Below, piece after piece: positions 35,248 to 43,796 of a stretch of 64,000 nucleotides of DNA (positions are counted from its first letter, which is position 1; every line of letters starts with the position of its first letter). Source of the DNA: Streptomyces sp. Edi2 (lineage in GTDB: Bacteria > Actinomycetota > Actinomycetes > Streptomycetales > Streptomycetaceae); the NCBI RefSeq assembly GCF_040253635.1, contig NZ_JBEJGX010000003.1, positions 1-64,000 on the forward strand, written 5' to 3'. The notes under the pieces were generated by a model, which saw only the letters and a program-made list of their open reading frames with translations, made no database searches and had not been told where the DNA came from. A program made the translations under genes and the position numbers.

Positions 35248-36240
35248 TCAGCGCTCCAGCAGCGGGGCGCAGCAGCCGCCGTCCGTGTGCGCCCAGGCGA
35301 CGAGCATCCGGTAGGGCTCCCCTTGCCGGTACGCCTGTCTGCCGGGTTTGGCCAGCTCGCGCTCCAGGCCCCAGGTCTCCAGCTGGATCGAGTAGCCGGT
35401 GAGCAGGTCGATGTCGGCTTCGGTGTGCAGCAGGGGGCGAGCCAGGTCAGCCACCGCTTCCTGCAGCAGTGTCCGGTCGGCCTGCTCCTCGGCGGTCGGC
35501 TGCGCGTCTGCCTGCACGGGTGCGTAGGCCATTTTGACCAGTTCGTTCAGGTCCAGTTGCACCGGCGCGAGGACCGCGAACTCGAAGTCCAGCAGGGACA
35601 CCACGTCAGTGCCGTCCCACAGCGCGTTGACCGGGGAGAGATCGCCGTGATTGAGCACGGAGGCGGCATCGGCCAGGGCCGCCCAGTGGCGGTCGAGCGC
35701 GGCGCTCAGCCGTTCGTGTTCGGTGTCGGTGAGCACCCCGGCCGTGTGCAGCCGCAGCAGGCCGTCCTCGGCCTCGTTGGGGGATTGCGCGTAGAAGGGG
35801 TTGCGGGTGCGGGCCACGGGCGCGGCGGAGGCCGGGTCGACGCGGTGCACCGCCCGGGCCCGCTCCCACAGTTGCCGGGTCGCGGTCACGCGCCGTTCAC
35901 CATCGAGCGTAGGCCAGGCCTCGTCCAGGCTGGTCGCGGGGATCTCCCGGGTGACCACCCATTCGCAGCCGCGGGTCGTGCCGAAGTCCAGCACCGCCGG
36001 ATAGCCCACCTCAGGGGGCAGCAGCCGGGCCAGCCGGGTCTCACGCACCAGGTCCTGGGCTGCGGTTGAGCCCGCGACGCGTACGGCGAGTCCGCCGCCC
36101 AGCCAGGTGGCGTTGGTCCAGCCGGCCGCGCGGCGGGCGGTCGCGAAGTCCACGCCGTGGCGCCGGAAGATCTCGGCTGCTACGGCGGCGGTCTGTGCGG
36201 CGCGCGCCGCGCGTTCGCGGCCGGTCGTGGTGCCGGTCAC
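35248..36240 (-). CDS. stsE: scyllo-Inosamine 4-kinase StsE (APH fold)
   Basis: 330 residues; the GTG at 36240 overlaps the stsF stop by four bases (GTGA), which fixes the start and indicates translational coupling. Catalytic loop LNHGDLSPVNALW and metal-binding DFEFA (VVSLLDFEFAVLAP) are typical of aminoglycoside/choline kinase folds. It is the proposed first cyclitol kinase, giving scyllo-inosamine-4-phosphate for StrB1. Confidence 0.85.
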   Translation of the reverse strand: MTGTTTGRERAARAAQTAAVAAEIFRRHGVDFATARRAAGWTNATWLGGGLAVRVAGSTAAQDLVRETRLARLLPPEVGYPAVLDFGTTRGCEWVVTREIPATSLDEAWPTLDGERRVTATRQLWERARAVHRVDPASAAPVARTRNPFYAQSPNEAEDGLLRLHTAGVLTDTEHERLSAALDRHWAALADAASVLNHGDLSPVNALWDGTDVVSLLDFEFAVLAPVQLDLNELVKMAYAPVQADAQPTAEEQADRTLLQEAVADLARPLLHTEADIDLLTGYSIQLETWGLERELAKPGRQAYRQGEPYRMLVAWAHTDGGCCAPLLER

Positions 36241-36926
36241 CGATGTGCCATCAGCCGCAGCGAGACGACCAGGCGAAGGGGGTCCGGTGCGTCGGGCAGC
36301 CGGAGCAGTGGCGGTACTTCGTGCCACATACGTGGGCCGAGCAGCCGGGCGTCGCCGTCGCGGTCGTAGAGCGGCTCCAGGTAGCCCTGGCGCAGGATGC
36401 GCATGGTGCCGACGGCGTCGTAGCACAGCGGGAACTGCAGGTTGAAGCGGTTGAGGTCGGTGTCCTCCTCGGCACCGTGCGGGCCGATGTAGTCGCCTTC
36501 TCGGTAGGCCAGCAGGAACACCCGCTCGTAGTGCAGTTGGCGGCCGGTGATGGCCTCGACCACGGGCAGCAGGTGACGGGCCGCGTGTTCGGCCCAGTCG
36601 AGCAGCCCGTGGTGGCGGAAGACGGTGGTGACGCGTTCGGCGTGGGCGGGTGAGTCTGACTTGGCGTCGATGCGCAGCAGTCGGAAGCCGTAGCCGAGCG
36701 AACCGTCGCCGGCCGCGTGTTCCTGAGCGTCGAGCACGGGCTCGTCGCTCAGCTGCCGGTAGATCGACAGAGCCGCCTCCTTGAGTGCGGTGACGTCGGC
36801 GACCTGCGGGATCTGGGCGCACCGGTGGGCGGTGTAGAAGGTGCGGAGAGAGTCGATGTCGAGGTCGGCGCCGGAGGTGCGCAACCGGTCGATCGGGGCC
36901 TTGGGACGGACGGAGTTGGCGTCCAC
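36237..36926 (-). CDS. stsF: StsF, 2-oxoglutarate-oxygenase-like protein
   Basis: 229 residues from the GTG at 36926, with AAAGAGG upstream. The C-terminal half looks like a 2OG-Fe(II) oxygenase core: LAYREGDYIGPHGAEEDTDL (His with a nearby acid), LNRFNLQFPLCYD, GPRMWHEVPPLLR (distal His) and PLRLVVSLRLM (2OG-binding Arg). The N-terminal 90 residues are unlike any domain I know. Function in streptomycin synthesis is not established. Overlaps stsE by four bases. Together with StrG, the cluster has two such oxygenase-like proteins. Confidence 0.7.
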   Translation of the reverse strand: MDANSVRPKAPIDRLRTSGADLDIDSLRTFYTAHRCAQIPQVADVTALKEAALSIYRQLSDEPVLDAQEHAAGDGSLGYGFRLLRIDAKSDSPAHAERVTTVFRHHGLLDWAEHAARHLLPVVEAITGRQLHYERVFLLAYREGDYIGPHGAEEDTDLNRFNLQFPLCYDAVGTMRILRQGYLEPLYDRDGDARLLGPRMWHEVPPLLRLPDAPDPLRLVVSLRLMAHR

Positions 36927-37001
36927 AGAAACCTCTTTCGCGGATGGTCGTCACGGTGGCTGTCTTGGGGACGGTCGGGCCCGGGGGGATGCGCGGGCGG
37001 C

Positions 37002-37763
37002 TCAGGCGGTGCCGAGCACCACCAGGCGGCGGCTGCTGACGGTGAAGGGTGCGCCGGTCCCGTCCATGACCCGGGTGTGGGAGAACCCGGCAGAGCGGAA
37101 CCACTCGCTGATTTCGGGGGCGGTGAACATGCGGACGCTGTAGCGGGCGCGTTCCACCTTGTTGTCGCGAATGGTGGTCTTCTCCGCGTAGTAGCGGCTG
37201 GCCTCGGCGTCGAGTTCCTGGACGTCGATGGCCATGTCCTGTCCGCGGCGCAGGATGTCGACGTGCATGTCGTGATTGGCCAGCACGCTCGGAATGTGCC
37301 GGTAGGGAGAATGCATATCGAGCAGGAACCGGCCGCCGGGGCGAAGTGCGCGGCGATAGCGTCGCAGAATGTCCCGGTCGGTCTCATCGTCGAAGTAGCC
37401 GAAGGAACTGTACCAGGAGACGGCTGCGTCGAATTCGGCGGCAAAGGACATCTCGCGCAGATCGACGTGCCGGTAATCGACCTGGACCCCCGTTTTCTCG
37501 GCTTCGTCTCGGGCCATCGCGAGGAACCGCTCGTCGCGGTCGATGCCGACCACCCGATAACCCCGGGAGGCCAGCACGTTGGCGTGGCGGCCGTGCCCGC
37601 AGGGTGCGTCAAGGAGATCCATTCCCGGCTCGAATCCGCCGAGTTCGACCATGCTCGACGCTTCTTTCTCGCTCAGTTCCGGAGTGAGATCGGGGAGATC
37701 GAAATAGTCGTAGTCGCCGCCGAAAAGGCTGTCCCAATCCACATGCGGTTTCCTTGGGTTCAT
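37002..37763 (-). CDS. stsG: SAM-dependent methyltransferase StsG
   Basis: A 253-residue class I methyltransferase from the ATG at 37763. Motif I is LLDAPCGHGRHANVLASRG, followed by the acidic VVGIDRDERFLAMA; post-motif blocks FDAAVSWYSSFGYFDDETDR and LRPGGRFLLDMHSPY are typical. It is the best candidate for the N-methyl group of N-methyl-L-glucosamine. It starts 65 bases after strW and precedes stsF by 75 bases. Confidence 0.87.
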   Translation of the reverse strand: MNPRKPHVDWDSLFGGDYDYFDLPDLTPELSEKEASSMVELGGFEPGMDLLDAPCGHGRHANVLASRGYRVVGIDRDERFLAMARDEAEKTGVQVDYRHVDLREMSFAAEFDAAVSWYSSFGYFDDETDRDILRRYRRALRPGGRFLLDMHSPYRHIPSVLANHDMHVDILRRGQDMAIDVQELDAEASRYYAEKTTIRDNKVERARYSVRMFTAPEISEWFRSAGFSHTRVMDGTGAPFTVSSRRLVVLGTA

Positions 37764-37828
37764 ATGCTCAGGCTAGAACTGGAGCCGCATTTGCCGCAAT
37801 GATTTGATTCACCGTGCGGGCGGGGGAT

Positions 37829-39571
37829 TCATTCACCGTGCCAGGCTCGCCACAATGCGGCATAGGCGCCGCTCGCTGCCAGCAGTTCGTGGTGGCTGCC
37901 CAGTTCGGTGACACGGCCCTGCTCGACGACCGCGATCCGGTCGGCGTCCTCGGCGGTGTGCAGCCGGTGCGCGATGGCGATGACGGTGCGGTCGTTCAGC
38001 ACGGCGGCCATGGCCCGCTCGGTGTGCCGGGCCGTGGCGGGGTCGAGCAGTGCGGTGGCCTCGTCGAGGACCAGGGTGTGTGGGTTGGCGAGCACCAGCC
38101 GGGCCAGTGCGACCTGTTGGGCCTGTGCGGCGGTGAGCTCGTGCCCGGTGGAACCGATGAGGGTGTCGAGGCCGTCGGGCAGCGCCGCTGCCCAGTCGTC
38201 GGCGCCGACCACTTCCAGGGCGCGGCGCACCTCGGTGCCGTCGGCGCCCGGTCGGGCGAGGGTGAGGTTTTCCTGCAGGGTGCCGCGGAAGACGTGCTGT
38301 TCCTGGGTGACCAGCGCGATGCGGCCGCGCAGTTCCCCGGTGCTCAGTTCGACCAGTGGCACCCCACCGAGCCGGACCGTGCCGGAGCCGGGGTGGTAGA
38401 TGCCCGCGAGCAGCTTGCCGAGGGTGGACTTGCCGGAGCCGGAGGGGCCGACGACGGCGAGCCGTTCGCCCGGTGCGAGGTCGAGGTCGATGTCGTGCAG
38501 AACGGTGAGTCCGGGCACGTAGGAGTAGGTGACGGCGCAGGCGGTGAGGTCTTGTCCTGAGGGCAGGGCGCCGGTGGGTGCGCGGTCGGCCGGCAGCTTG
38601 CTCACGCCGAGCACCCGGGCCAGCGAGGCCGAGCCGATCTGCAGTTCGTCCGTCCAGCTCAGTACGTCGTCCAGCGGGAAGATCAACTGCCGTACATAGA
38701 GGGTGGCAGCGACCACTTGGCCCAGCGAGGCCAGGTCACGTGTGTAGAGCAGCCCGCCGATGGCGAGGGTGGCCACCAGCGGGACGGCGTAGCTGAGCTC
38801 AACCAGCAGGTACCAGGAGCTGCGCAGCCACATCGTGTGGCGTTCGGCCTGGTATGCCTGCACCAGGTCGCGGTCGAGCGCCCGGCGGCGCCAGTGCTGG
38901 AGACCGAATGCCTCGGTGGTGCGGGCGCCGGGTACAGTCTCGGCGAGGCTGTCGCCGAGCGCCACGTAGCTGGCCCCGCGCCTGCGGTAGGCGGCGCCGG
39001 AGCGGCGCAGATACCAGCGGGTGCCGGCCCACAGCAGCGGTATCACCAGAAGGCTCGGCAGCGCGGTGAGTGGGCCGACCAGCAGCAGGGCGCCGAATGT
39101 GAACAGGCAGGTCAGCGAGGCGATGAGGGTCTCGGGGGCGGCGTAGCGGACAGTGTTGGTGAGGGCGTCGGTGTCGCGTGAGGCGCGGGTGATCAAATCG
39201 CCGGGTTCGGCGTCCTCCACGGTGGACAGCGGCAAGCCCACCACCCGGTCGACGAAGTCTTCGCGCACCTCGGCGGTGATCTTCTCGCCGAACCGGCAGG
39301 AGCGCTGGACCGCCCAGTAGGTGAGCGCGGCCTGGGAGATCAGTGAGACCAGCAGGCCGAGGCCGAGCAGATTGACCGTGTCGGCGGTGGTGGTACCGGC
39401 CACTTCGTCGATCAGTCGGCCGATCAGCCAGGGAGCAAGCAGTGCGCACACCGCGGCCAGTCCGTGCAGTGTCAGCATCCAGCCGAGGTCGCGGGTGTGG
39501 CGCCGGGCCAGGACGCGGGCGTGCTTGCGCACCTCGGCCGTGTCGGCGACCGGCAGCGTTGTCCTGCTCAT
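37829..39571 (-). CDS. strW: ABC exporter half-transporter StrW
   Basis: 580 residues: an N-terminal six-helix membrane domain (about 30-300) and a C-terminal ATPase. Walker A is intact (VVGPSGSGKSTLGKLLAG) and Walker B with the catalytic Glu is intact (TLVLDEATALLD), but the signature LSGGQ is degenerate (LTAAQAQQVALARL). The ATG overlaps the strV stop (ATGA), so the pair is translationally coupled. It should form a heterodimer with StrV and export streptomycin-6-phosphate; that role is inferred from context. Confidence 0.87.
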   Translation of the reverse strand: MSRTTLPVADTAEVRKHARVLARRHTRDLGWMLTLHGLAAVCALLAPWLIGRLIDEVAGTTTADTVNLLGLGLLVSLISQAALTYWAVQRSCRFGEKITAEVREDFVDRVVGLPLSTVEDAEPGDLITRASRDTDALTNTVRYAAPETLIASLTCLFTFGALLLVGPLTALPSLLVIPLLWAGTRWYLRRSGAAYRRRGASYVALGDSLAETVPGARTTEAFGLQHWRRRALDRDLVQAYQAERHTMWLRSSWYLLVELSYAVPLVATLAIGGLLYTRDLASLGQVVAATLYVRQLIFPLDDVLSWTDELQIGSASLARVLGVSKLPADRAPTGALPSGQDLTACAVTYSYVPGLTVLHDIDLDLAPGERLAVVGPSGSGKSTLGKLLAGIYHPGSGTVRLGGVPLVELSTGELRGRIALVTQEQHVFRGTLQENLTLARPGADGTEVRRALEVVGADDWAAALPDGLDTLIGSTGHELTAAQAQQVALARLVLANPHTLVLDEATALLDPATARHTERAMAAVLNDRTVIAIAHRLHTAEDADRIAVVEQGRVTELGSHHELLAASGAYAALWRAWHGE

Positions 39572-41328
39572 TGCGCGGGCCCCCGGGTGACGAAGCTGGT
39601 GGTGGGCGTGTCCCCGGTAGGGTCCTCGCCGGTTTCGCGCTGGATGAGCAGGCGGTAGTGCGCGCTGGTGGCCAGCAGATCACGGTGGCTGCCGGTGGCG
39701 GCGACCCGCCCGCCGTGGAGGAAGGCGACCTGTTCGGCGTGGTCGAGCAGCAGCGGGCTGGAGCTGACCAGGACGGTGGTGCGGCCCTGGCGGGCGGCGC
39801 GCAGCCTGCGGCCGACCCGGTCCTCGGTGTGCGCGTCAACGGCCGAGGTGGGGTCGACCACGACGAGGATGCCGGGGTCGGCGAGTATGGCTCGGGCGAG
39901 CACCAGTCGCTGCCGCTGGCCGCCGGAGAATCGTGACCCGTCGGCGGTGATCTCGGTGTCCAGGCCGTTGGGCAGTGCCTCGACGAGGTCCTCCGCGGCG
40001 GCCACCCGCAGCGCGGCATGCACGTCGTCGTCGCAGGCGGCGCGGTGCGGGTCGAGGCTGTCGCGCAGAGGGCCCCGAAGGAGCCGGGAATGGTTGTCGA
40101 CCACGAGGATGTGGTCGCGCAGCTGCTCGGTGCGCAGCTCGGTCAGCGGCAGTCCGGCGTAGTGGACGGGCCCGTCGGTGTAGCCGCCGAGCCGGTCGGC
40201 GAGCTGTACGCCCTCGGTCGGCGGCGCCACCACCGCGAGGAACGAGCCGGGGGTGACGACCAGTCCGGTGCGCTGGTCGACCAGGTCGTGCCCGCCGGCG
40301 GGCAGCGGGGTGCGCCCGCGCTCGGTGTCCGGGGAGGCGGCGGGCAGCGAGAGCACGGCTATGGCGCGGCGTGCGGCGACATGGGCGCGGGCGAACCGGT
40401 CGGCGGTGTCGGTGAAGATGGCCAGCGGCTCGACGAGGAAGGCGGCGTATGCGTAGAAGGCCACGAGTTCGCCGGGTGTGACCGAGCCGTTCAGCGCGGC
40501 GCGCGCGCCGATCCAGGTGACGATGGCGACCAGCAGACCGGGCAGCAGCACCTGGGTTGCACGGATGAGGGCCTCGGCGCCGGCGACCCTGGAGCCGGCG
40601 GCGCGTACGCGCTGGGAGCGCTCGCGGTACGAGCGGGCGAAGGAGGTCTCACCGCCGACGCCGCGCAGGACCCGTAGCCCGGTCACCACGTCGGTGAGCC
40701 GGGAGGTCAGTTCGCCCTGGAGATCCCTGTAGGCGCCCTGTCTGCGGTGCAGCGGGCGCAGGGTGTAGCCCATGGTGAGGATGATGGCGGGCAGGGCGAC
40801 GATCAGCAGGAGGCCGAGCGAGGGGGACTGATCGAGCAGCACCACGGCCACCAGCAGCGTGGAGACGACGGCGCCGAAGGCCCGGCCGACGACGTCGAAG
40901 GCGTTGCCGATGGTGGCCATGTCCGAGGTGCCGATGCTGACGAGTTCACCGTCGTCCACGCGGCGTTCGAGGCCGGCACCGAGCCGGTCCGCGTGGCCGA
41001 CCACGAGTTGCACCGTGCGGAAGCCGGCGGCCAGCGCGTTGTGCATGCTCAGCCGGCGGCGGATCGTACCTGAGGCCGCCTGGACCACGCCGAGGCCCAG
41101 GAGCGCGGCGGACCACACAAGGACGGCGTCCATGTCGCCGGGGACGAGCCCGTGGTCGATGGCCTCGCGCACGACGACCGGAACGAGTGCCTGCGAGCCG
41201 AGCCAGAGCAGGCCCAGGAGGGCTGCCGCACTCAATGGCCAGGCGACGCGGCCCGCAAGCCACAATAAGTACCGGGAAGCGCAGCGAATATCGGGGTTAC
41301 CTGGATCTGCGACGGGGAGCGGACGCAT
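39568..41328 (-). CDS. strV: ABC exporter half-transporter StrV
   Basis: 586 residues, membrane domain followed by an ATPase domain. Here the pattern is the reverse of StrW: Walker A is lost (LAVVAPPTEGVQLADRLGG, no GxxGxGKS), the Walker B glutamate is replaced (ILVVVDPTSAVD), but the signature is canonical (FSGGQRQRLVLARA). Thus only the site formed by StrW Walker A/B and StrV signature can be catalytic. Start at the ATG at 41328 has no good ribosome binding site. A StrR box lies 65 bases upstream. First gene of the leftward strV-W-stsG-F-E-D run. Confidence 0.87.
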   Translation of the reverse strand: MRPLPVADPGNPDIRCASRYLLWLAGRVAWPLSAAALLGLLWLGSQALVPVVVREAIDHGLVPGDMDAVLVWSAALLGLGVVQAASGTIRRRLSMHNALAAGFRTVQLVVGHADRLGAGLERRVDDGELVSIGTSDMATIGNAFDVVGRAFGAVVSTLLVAVVLLDQSPSLGLLLIVALPAIILTMGYTLRPLHRRQGAYRDLQGELTSRLTDVVTGLRVLRGVGGETSFARSYRERSQRVRAAGSRVAGAEALIRATQVLLPGLLVAIVTWIGARAALNGSVTPGELVAFYAYAAFLVEPLAIFTDTADRFARAHVAARRAIAVLSLPAASPDTERGRTPLPAGGHDLVDQRTGLVVTPGSFLAVVAPPTEGVQLADRLGGYTDGPVHYAGLPLTELRTEQLRDHILVVDNHSRLLRGPLRDSLDPHRAACDDDVHAALRVAAAEDLVEALPNGLDTEITADGSRFSGGQRQRLVLARAILADPGILVVVDPTSAVDAHTEDRVGRRLRAARQGRTTVLVSSSPLLLDHAEQVAFLHGGRVAATGSHRDLLATSAHYRLLIQRETGEDPTGDTPTTSFVTRGPAQ

Positions 41329-41883
41329 TGCGCGAAGATACCGAGTGCGCCGGGCAGACCGTCAACTCGCTCAGCCGGCAGCCGTCTTGTCTGTTCGACT
41401 GCGTAAGGTAAGCAGTCGAAAGCCTTGCACCGCGGTCCGCGGTGCTTTGCCGGCTGTGCGCGAGGGCTTTCGGCATCGATGCGGTGTGCTTTCGCGACGG
41501 TTGTGCGGTGTGCGCCTTCTCGCACGCACGGACGCACGCGACCGATCGGGGCAGTGTTGCCCAGCTTCGTGCCATCGACCTAGCCTCGCGCTTCCATGAT
41601 GCTTCGACAGGTATCGGAGATTCGCCATGCTGGTGCACGCCACTTTGCCGAAGGGTGCGGCGCTCATCGGGCAAGAACGGCCGGAGGCTGACCGTGGATC
41701 GCCCGGCCGCTCCGTCCGCCGGTTCCGGTCCTCGAAGTGCGCGTCTCCTGTGCACGGGCCCGCGGCCGGGGCGTCGGGGTCGAAACCGGCGGTCGAACGG
41801 TGCGGCGCATGGTCCGGCCGCCGCGCGAGCGCCTCGTACGCGCTGCGCCGGCCCTGGTCGGCCGCGATTTCGGCAGGCCGCCG
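41329..41883. other. Divergent strV-strU region
   Basis: 555 bases between the strV and strU starts, holding the StrR box at 41393-41421. Short open frames upstream of strU (for example from 41627) lack family resemblance. strU therefore appears to have a long leader. Confidence 0.5.
41393..41421. promoter_or_regulatory. StrR box between strV and strU
   Basis: GTTCGACTG, eleven bases, CAGTCGAAA: one mismatch, in the last base. 65 bases from the strV start and about 460 bases from the strU start. Confidence 0.85.
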
Positions 41884-43170
41884 ATGATCATCGTCGATAG
41901 CGTGCTGCGCCGACGCGCGCAAGAGGGCCGGCCGATCCGGGTCGGCATGGTCGGCGCCGGCTATATGGGACGCGGCCTGGTGCGGCACATCTCCAACTCG
42001 GTGGCCGGCATGCGGGTGGCAGCGATCTCCAACCGTCATGCGGCCAACGCCGAACGTGCCTACGCCGAGGCGGGGTTGGTCCACGTGCGGGCCGATACTG
42101 CGGGCGCGATCTCGGCGGCGGTGGCCGGGGGCCGGCCGGTGGTCACCGAGGACGCGTTCGCCCTGATCGCCGCGGAGGGCATCGACTGTCTGGTGGACGT
42201 CACCGGCGCGGTGGAGTTCGGTGCCCGGGTGACCGTCGCCGCCATCGAGCGGGGGCTGCCTGTGGTAACGATGAACGCCGAACTGGACTGTACGGTGGGC
42301 CCGTTGCTCGCGCACCGTGCCCGTTCGGCCGGGGTGGTGCTCACCGGGGCGGACGGTGACCAGCCCGCGGTGCAGGCCAATCTGCTGCGGTTCGTGCGCA
42401 GTCTGGGGGTGAGCCCCCTGGTCGCCGGCAACGTCAAGGGCTTTCAGGACGAGTACCGCACACCCACCACCCAGCAGCCGTTCGCCAAGCGGTGGGGCCA
42501 GAACGTCCGCATGATCACCAGCTTCACAGACGGGACGAAGGTCTCCTTCGAGCAGGCGATCGTGGCCAACGCCTTCGGCTTCACCGTGCCCCGGCGCGGC
42601 ATGTACGGACGCGACCACAGCGGCCATGTGGATGAGTTGACCGGGATGTACGACATCGACGAACTGCGTGAGTTCGGTGGCATCGTGGACTACGTGGTGG
42701 GCGCCAAACCCGCCCCCGGTGTGTATGTGCTGGGCACCCACGACGACCCGGCGCAGCGCCAGTACCTGGAGCTGTACAAGCTCGGAGGCGGTCCACTGTA
42801 CAGCTTTTACACGCCCTACCACCTGTGCCACTTCGAGGTGCCGCACACCGTGGTGCGTGCCGTGGACTTCGGCGATGCGGCACTGACCCCGCCCGCAGGC
42901 CCCCGGGTCGACGTGGTGGCCACCGCCAAGCGGGACCTGCCCGCCGGCACGGTGCTGGACGGAATCGGCGGCTACGACAGCTACGGGGTAGCCGAGTCCC
43001 ACGCTGTGACGCGCGCCGACGGCCTGCTGCCGATGGGCATCTCCGAGGGTTGTGTGCTCCACCGCGCTGTCGCCAGAGACACCGTGCTCAGCTACGCCGA
43101 TGTGTCCCTGCCGCCGGGCCGACTCGTCGATGCGCTGCGCGACGAGCAGGACAATCTGTTCGCCGTCTGA
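41884..43170 (+). CDS. strU: NAD(P)-dependent oxidoreductase with SAF domain, StrU
   Basis: 428 residues from the ATG at 41884 (MIIVDSVLRRRAQEGRPIRV), with GCAGG upstream; the frame is open another 147 bases but without support. Rossmann motif GMVGAGYMGRG near 21-31; middle domain like homoserine-dehydrogenase-type reductases; C-terminal SAF-type segment (VVATAKRDLPAGTVLDGIGG). An unassigned oxidoreductase of the str cluster, possibly acting in L-glucosamine or dihydrostreptose oxidation. Right-hand end gene of the biosynthetic core. Confidence 0.82.
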   Translation: MIIVDSVLRRRAQEGRPIRVGMVGAGYMGRGLVRHISNSVAGMRVAAISNRHAANAERAYAEAGLVHVRADTAGAISAAVAGGRPVVTEDAFALIAAEGIDCLVDVTGAVEFGARVTVAAIERGLPVVTMNAELDCTVGPLLAHRARSAGVVLTGADGDQPAVQANLLRFVRSLGVSPLVAGNVKGFQDEYRTPTTQQPFAKRWGQNVRMITSFTDGTKVSFEQAIVANAFGFTVPRRGMYGRDHSGHVDELTGMYDIDELREFGGIVDYVVGAKPAPGVYVLGTHDDPAQRQYLELYKLGGGPLYSFYTPYHLCHFEVPHTVVRAVDFGDAALTPPAGPRVDVVATAKRDLPAGTVLDGIGGYDSYGVAESHAVTRADGLLPMGISEGCVLHRAVARDTVLSYADVSLPPGRLVDALRDEQDNLFAV

Positions 43171-43796
43171 CGCGGGGCTTGGCGCGGGCGACGCCCGGCG
43201 GCGGGACTGTAATGCCGGTCCCCCGCGGCCGCGCCGTTACCGGCCACGGCGTTGTTCGCCGACCGCGGCGACGACTTCGGCAAAGTACCGCCCTGCTGCG
43301 GAACGCGGTGGCAAGCCCGTCGTCGCCCGGCGCACAACACCGCCCGGTTGCGGGCTCGGCACCGCAGTACCGGTCCGCGTGTTCGCAGCAGCTGCCGCAC
43401 GGCCGGTGTGGAGACGGTGGGCAGCTGCGCAGACAACGCCGCCGCGGGAAACAGGAAGCGGGAAGCGGGACTCCACATGGAGACGTTCCCCGGCACAAGA
43501 GCTGGTCAAGCACTCCCGCCTGGCAGATCGCTCTGCGATCGCCTGCAAGAAGACCTTCAGCGAAGTCGATTACCTGACACAAGCCGGATGAGCTCGCGTT
43601 CGGGGCTCGGGCACCGGGAAGAAACACCCATGGTCAGCAGCGCACAGACGTTCACCGCGTGTACGCGGCGAACGCTGCTGCGGCTCGGCCGCTTGCTGGA
43701 AGGAAGCGGCTGCAGACACGGCCGGTTTCGGGGCAATACCGGCCAGGCTGCCGGGAAGGCGAGTGGTGTATGGCGATCGCGGCTCCGCCGGACTCC
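43171..43796. other. No recognisable gene
   Basis: About 625 bases between strU and the second StrR-like gene. Open frames occur on both strands but none has a ribosome binding site plus family resemblance, and no StrR box is visible. Confidence 0.4.

Noticed and set aside
41737..41883. Longer start for strU
   Set aside because: The added residues are Arg-rich and resemble no family member; the ATG at 41884 has a ribosome binding site and gives the expected length.
11486..43170. Bluensomycin or spectinomycin cluster instead of streptomycin type
   Set aside because: No carbamoyltransferase is present, and stsA/stsB with strE-L-M are the streptomycin set; the strB2 loss leaves the exact product open, but the cluster type is clear.
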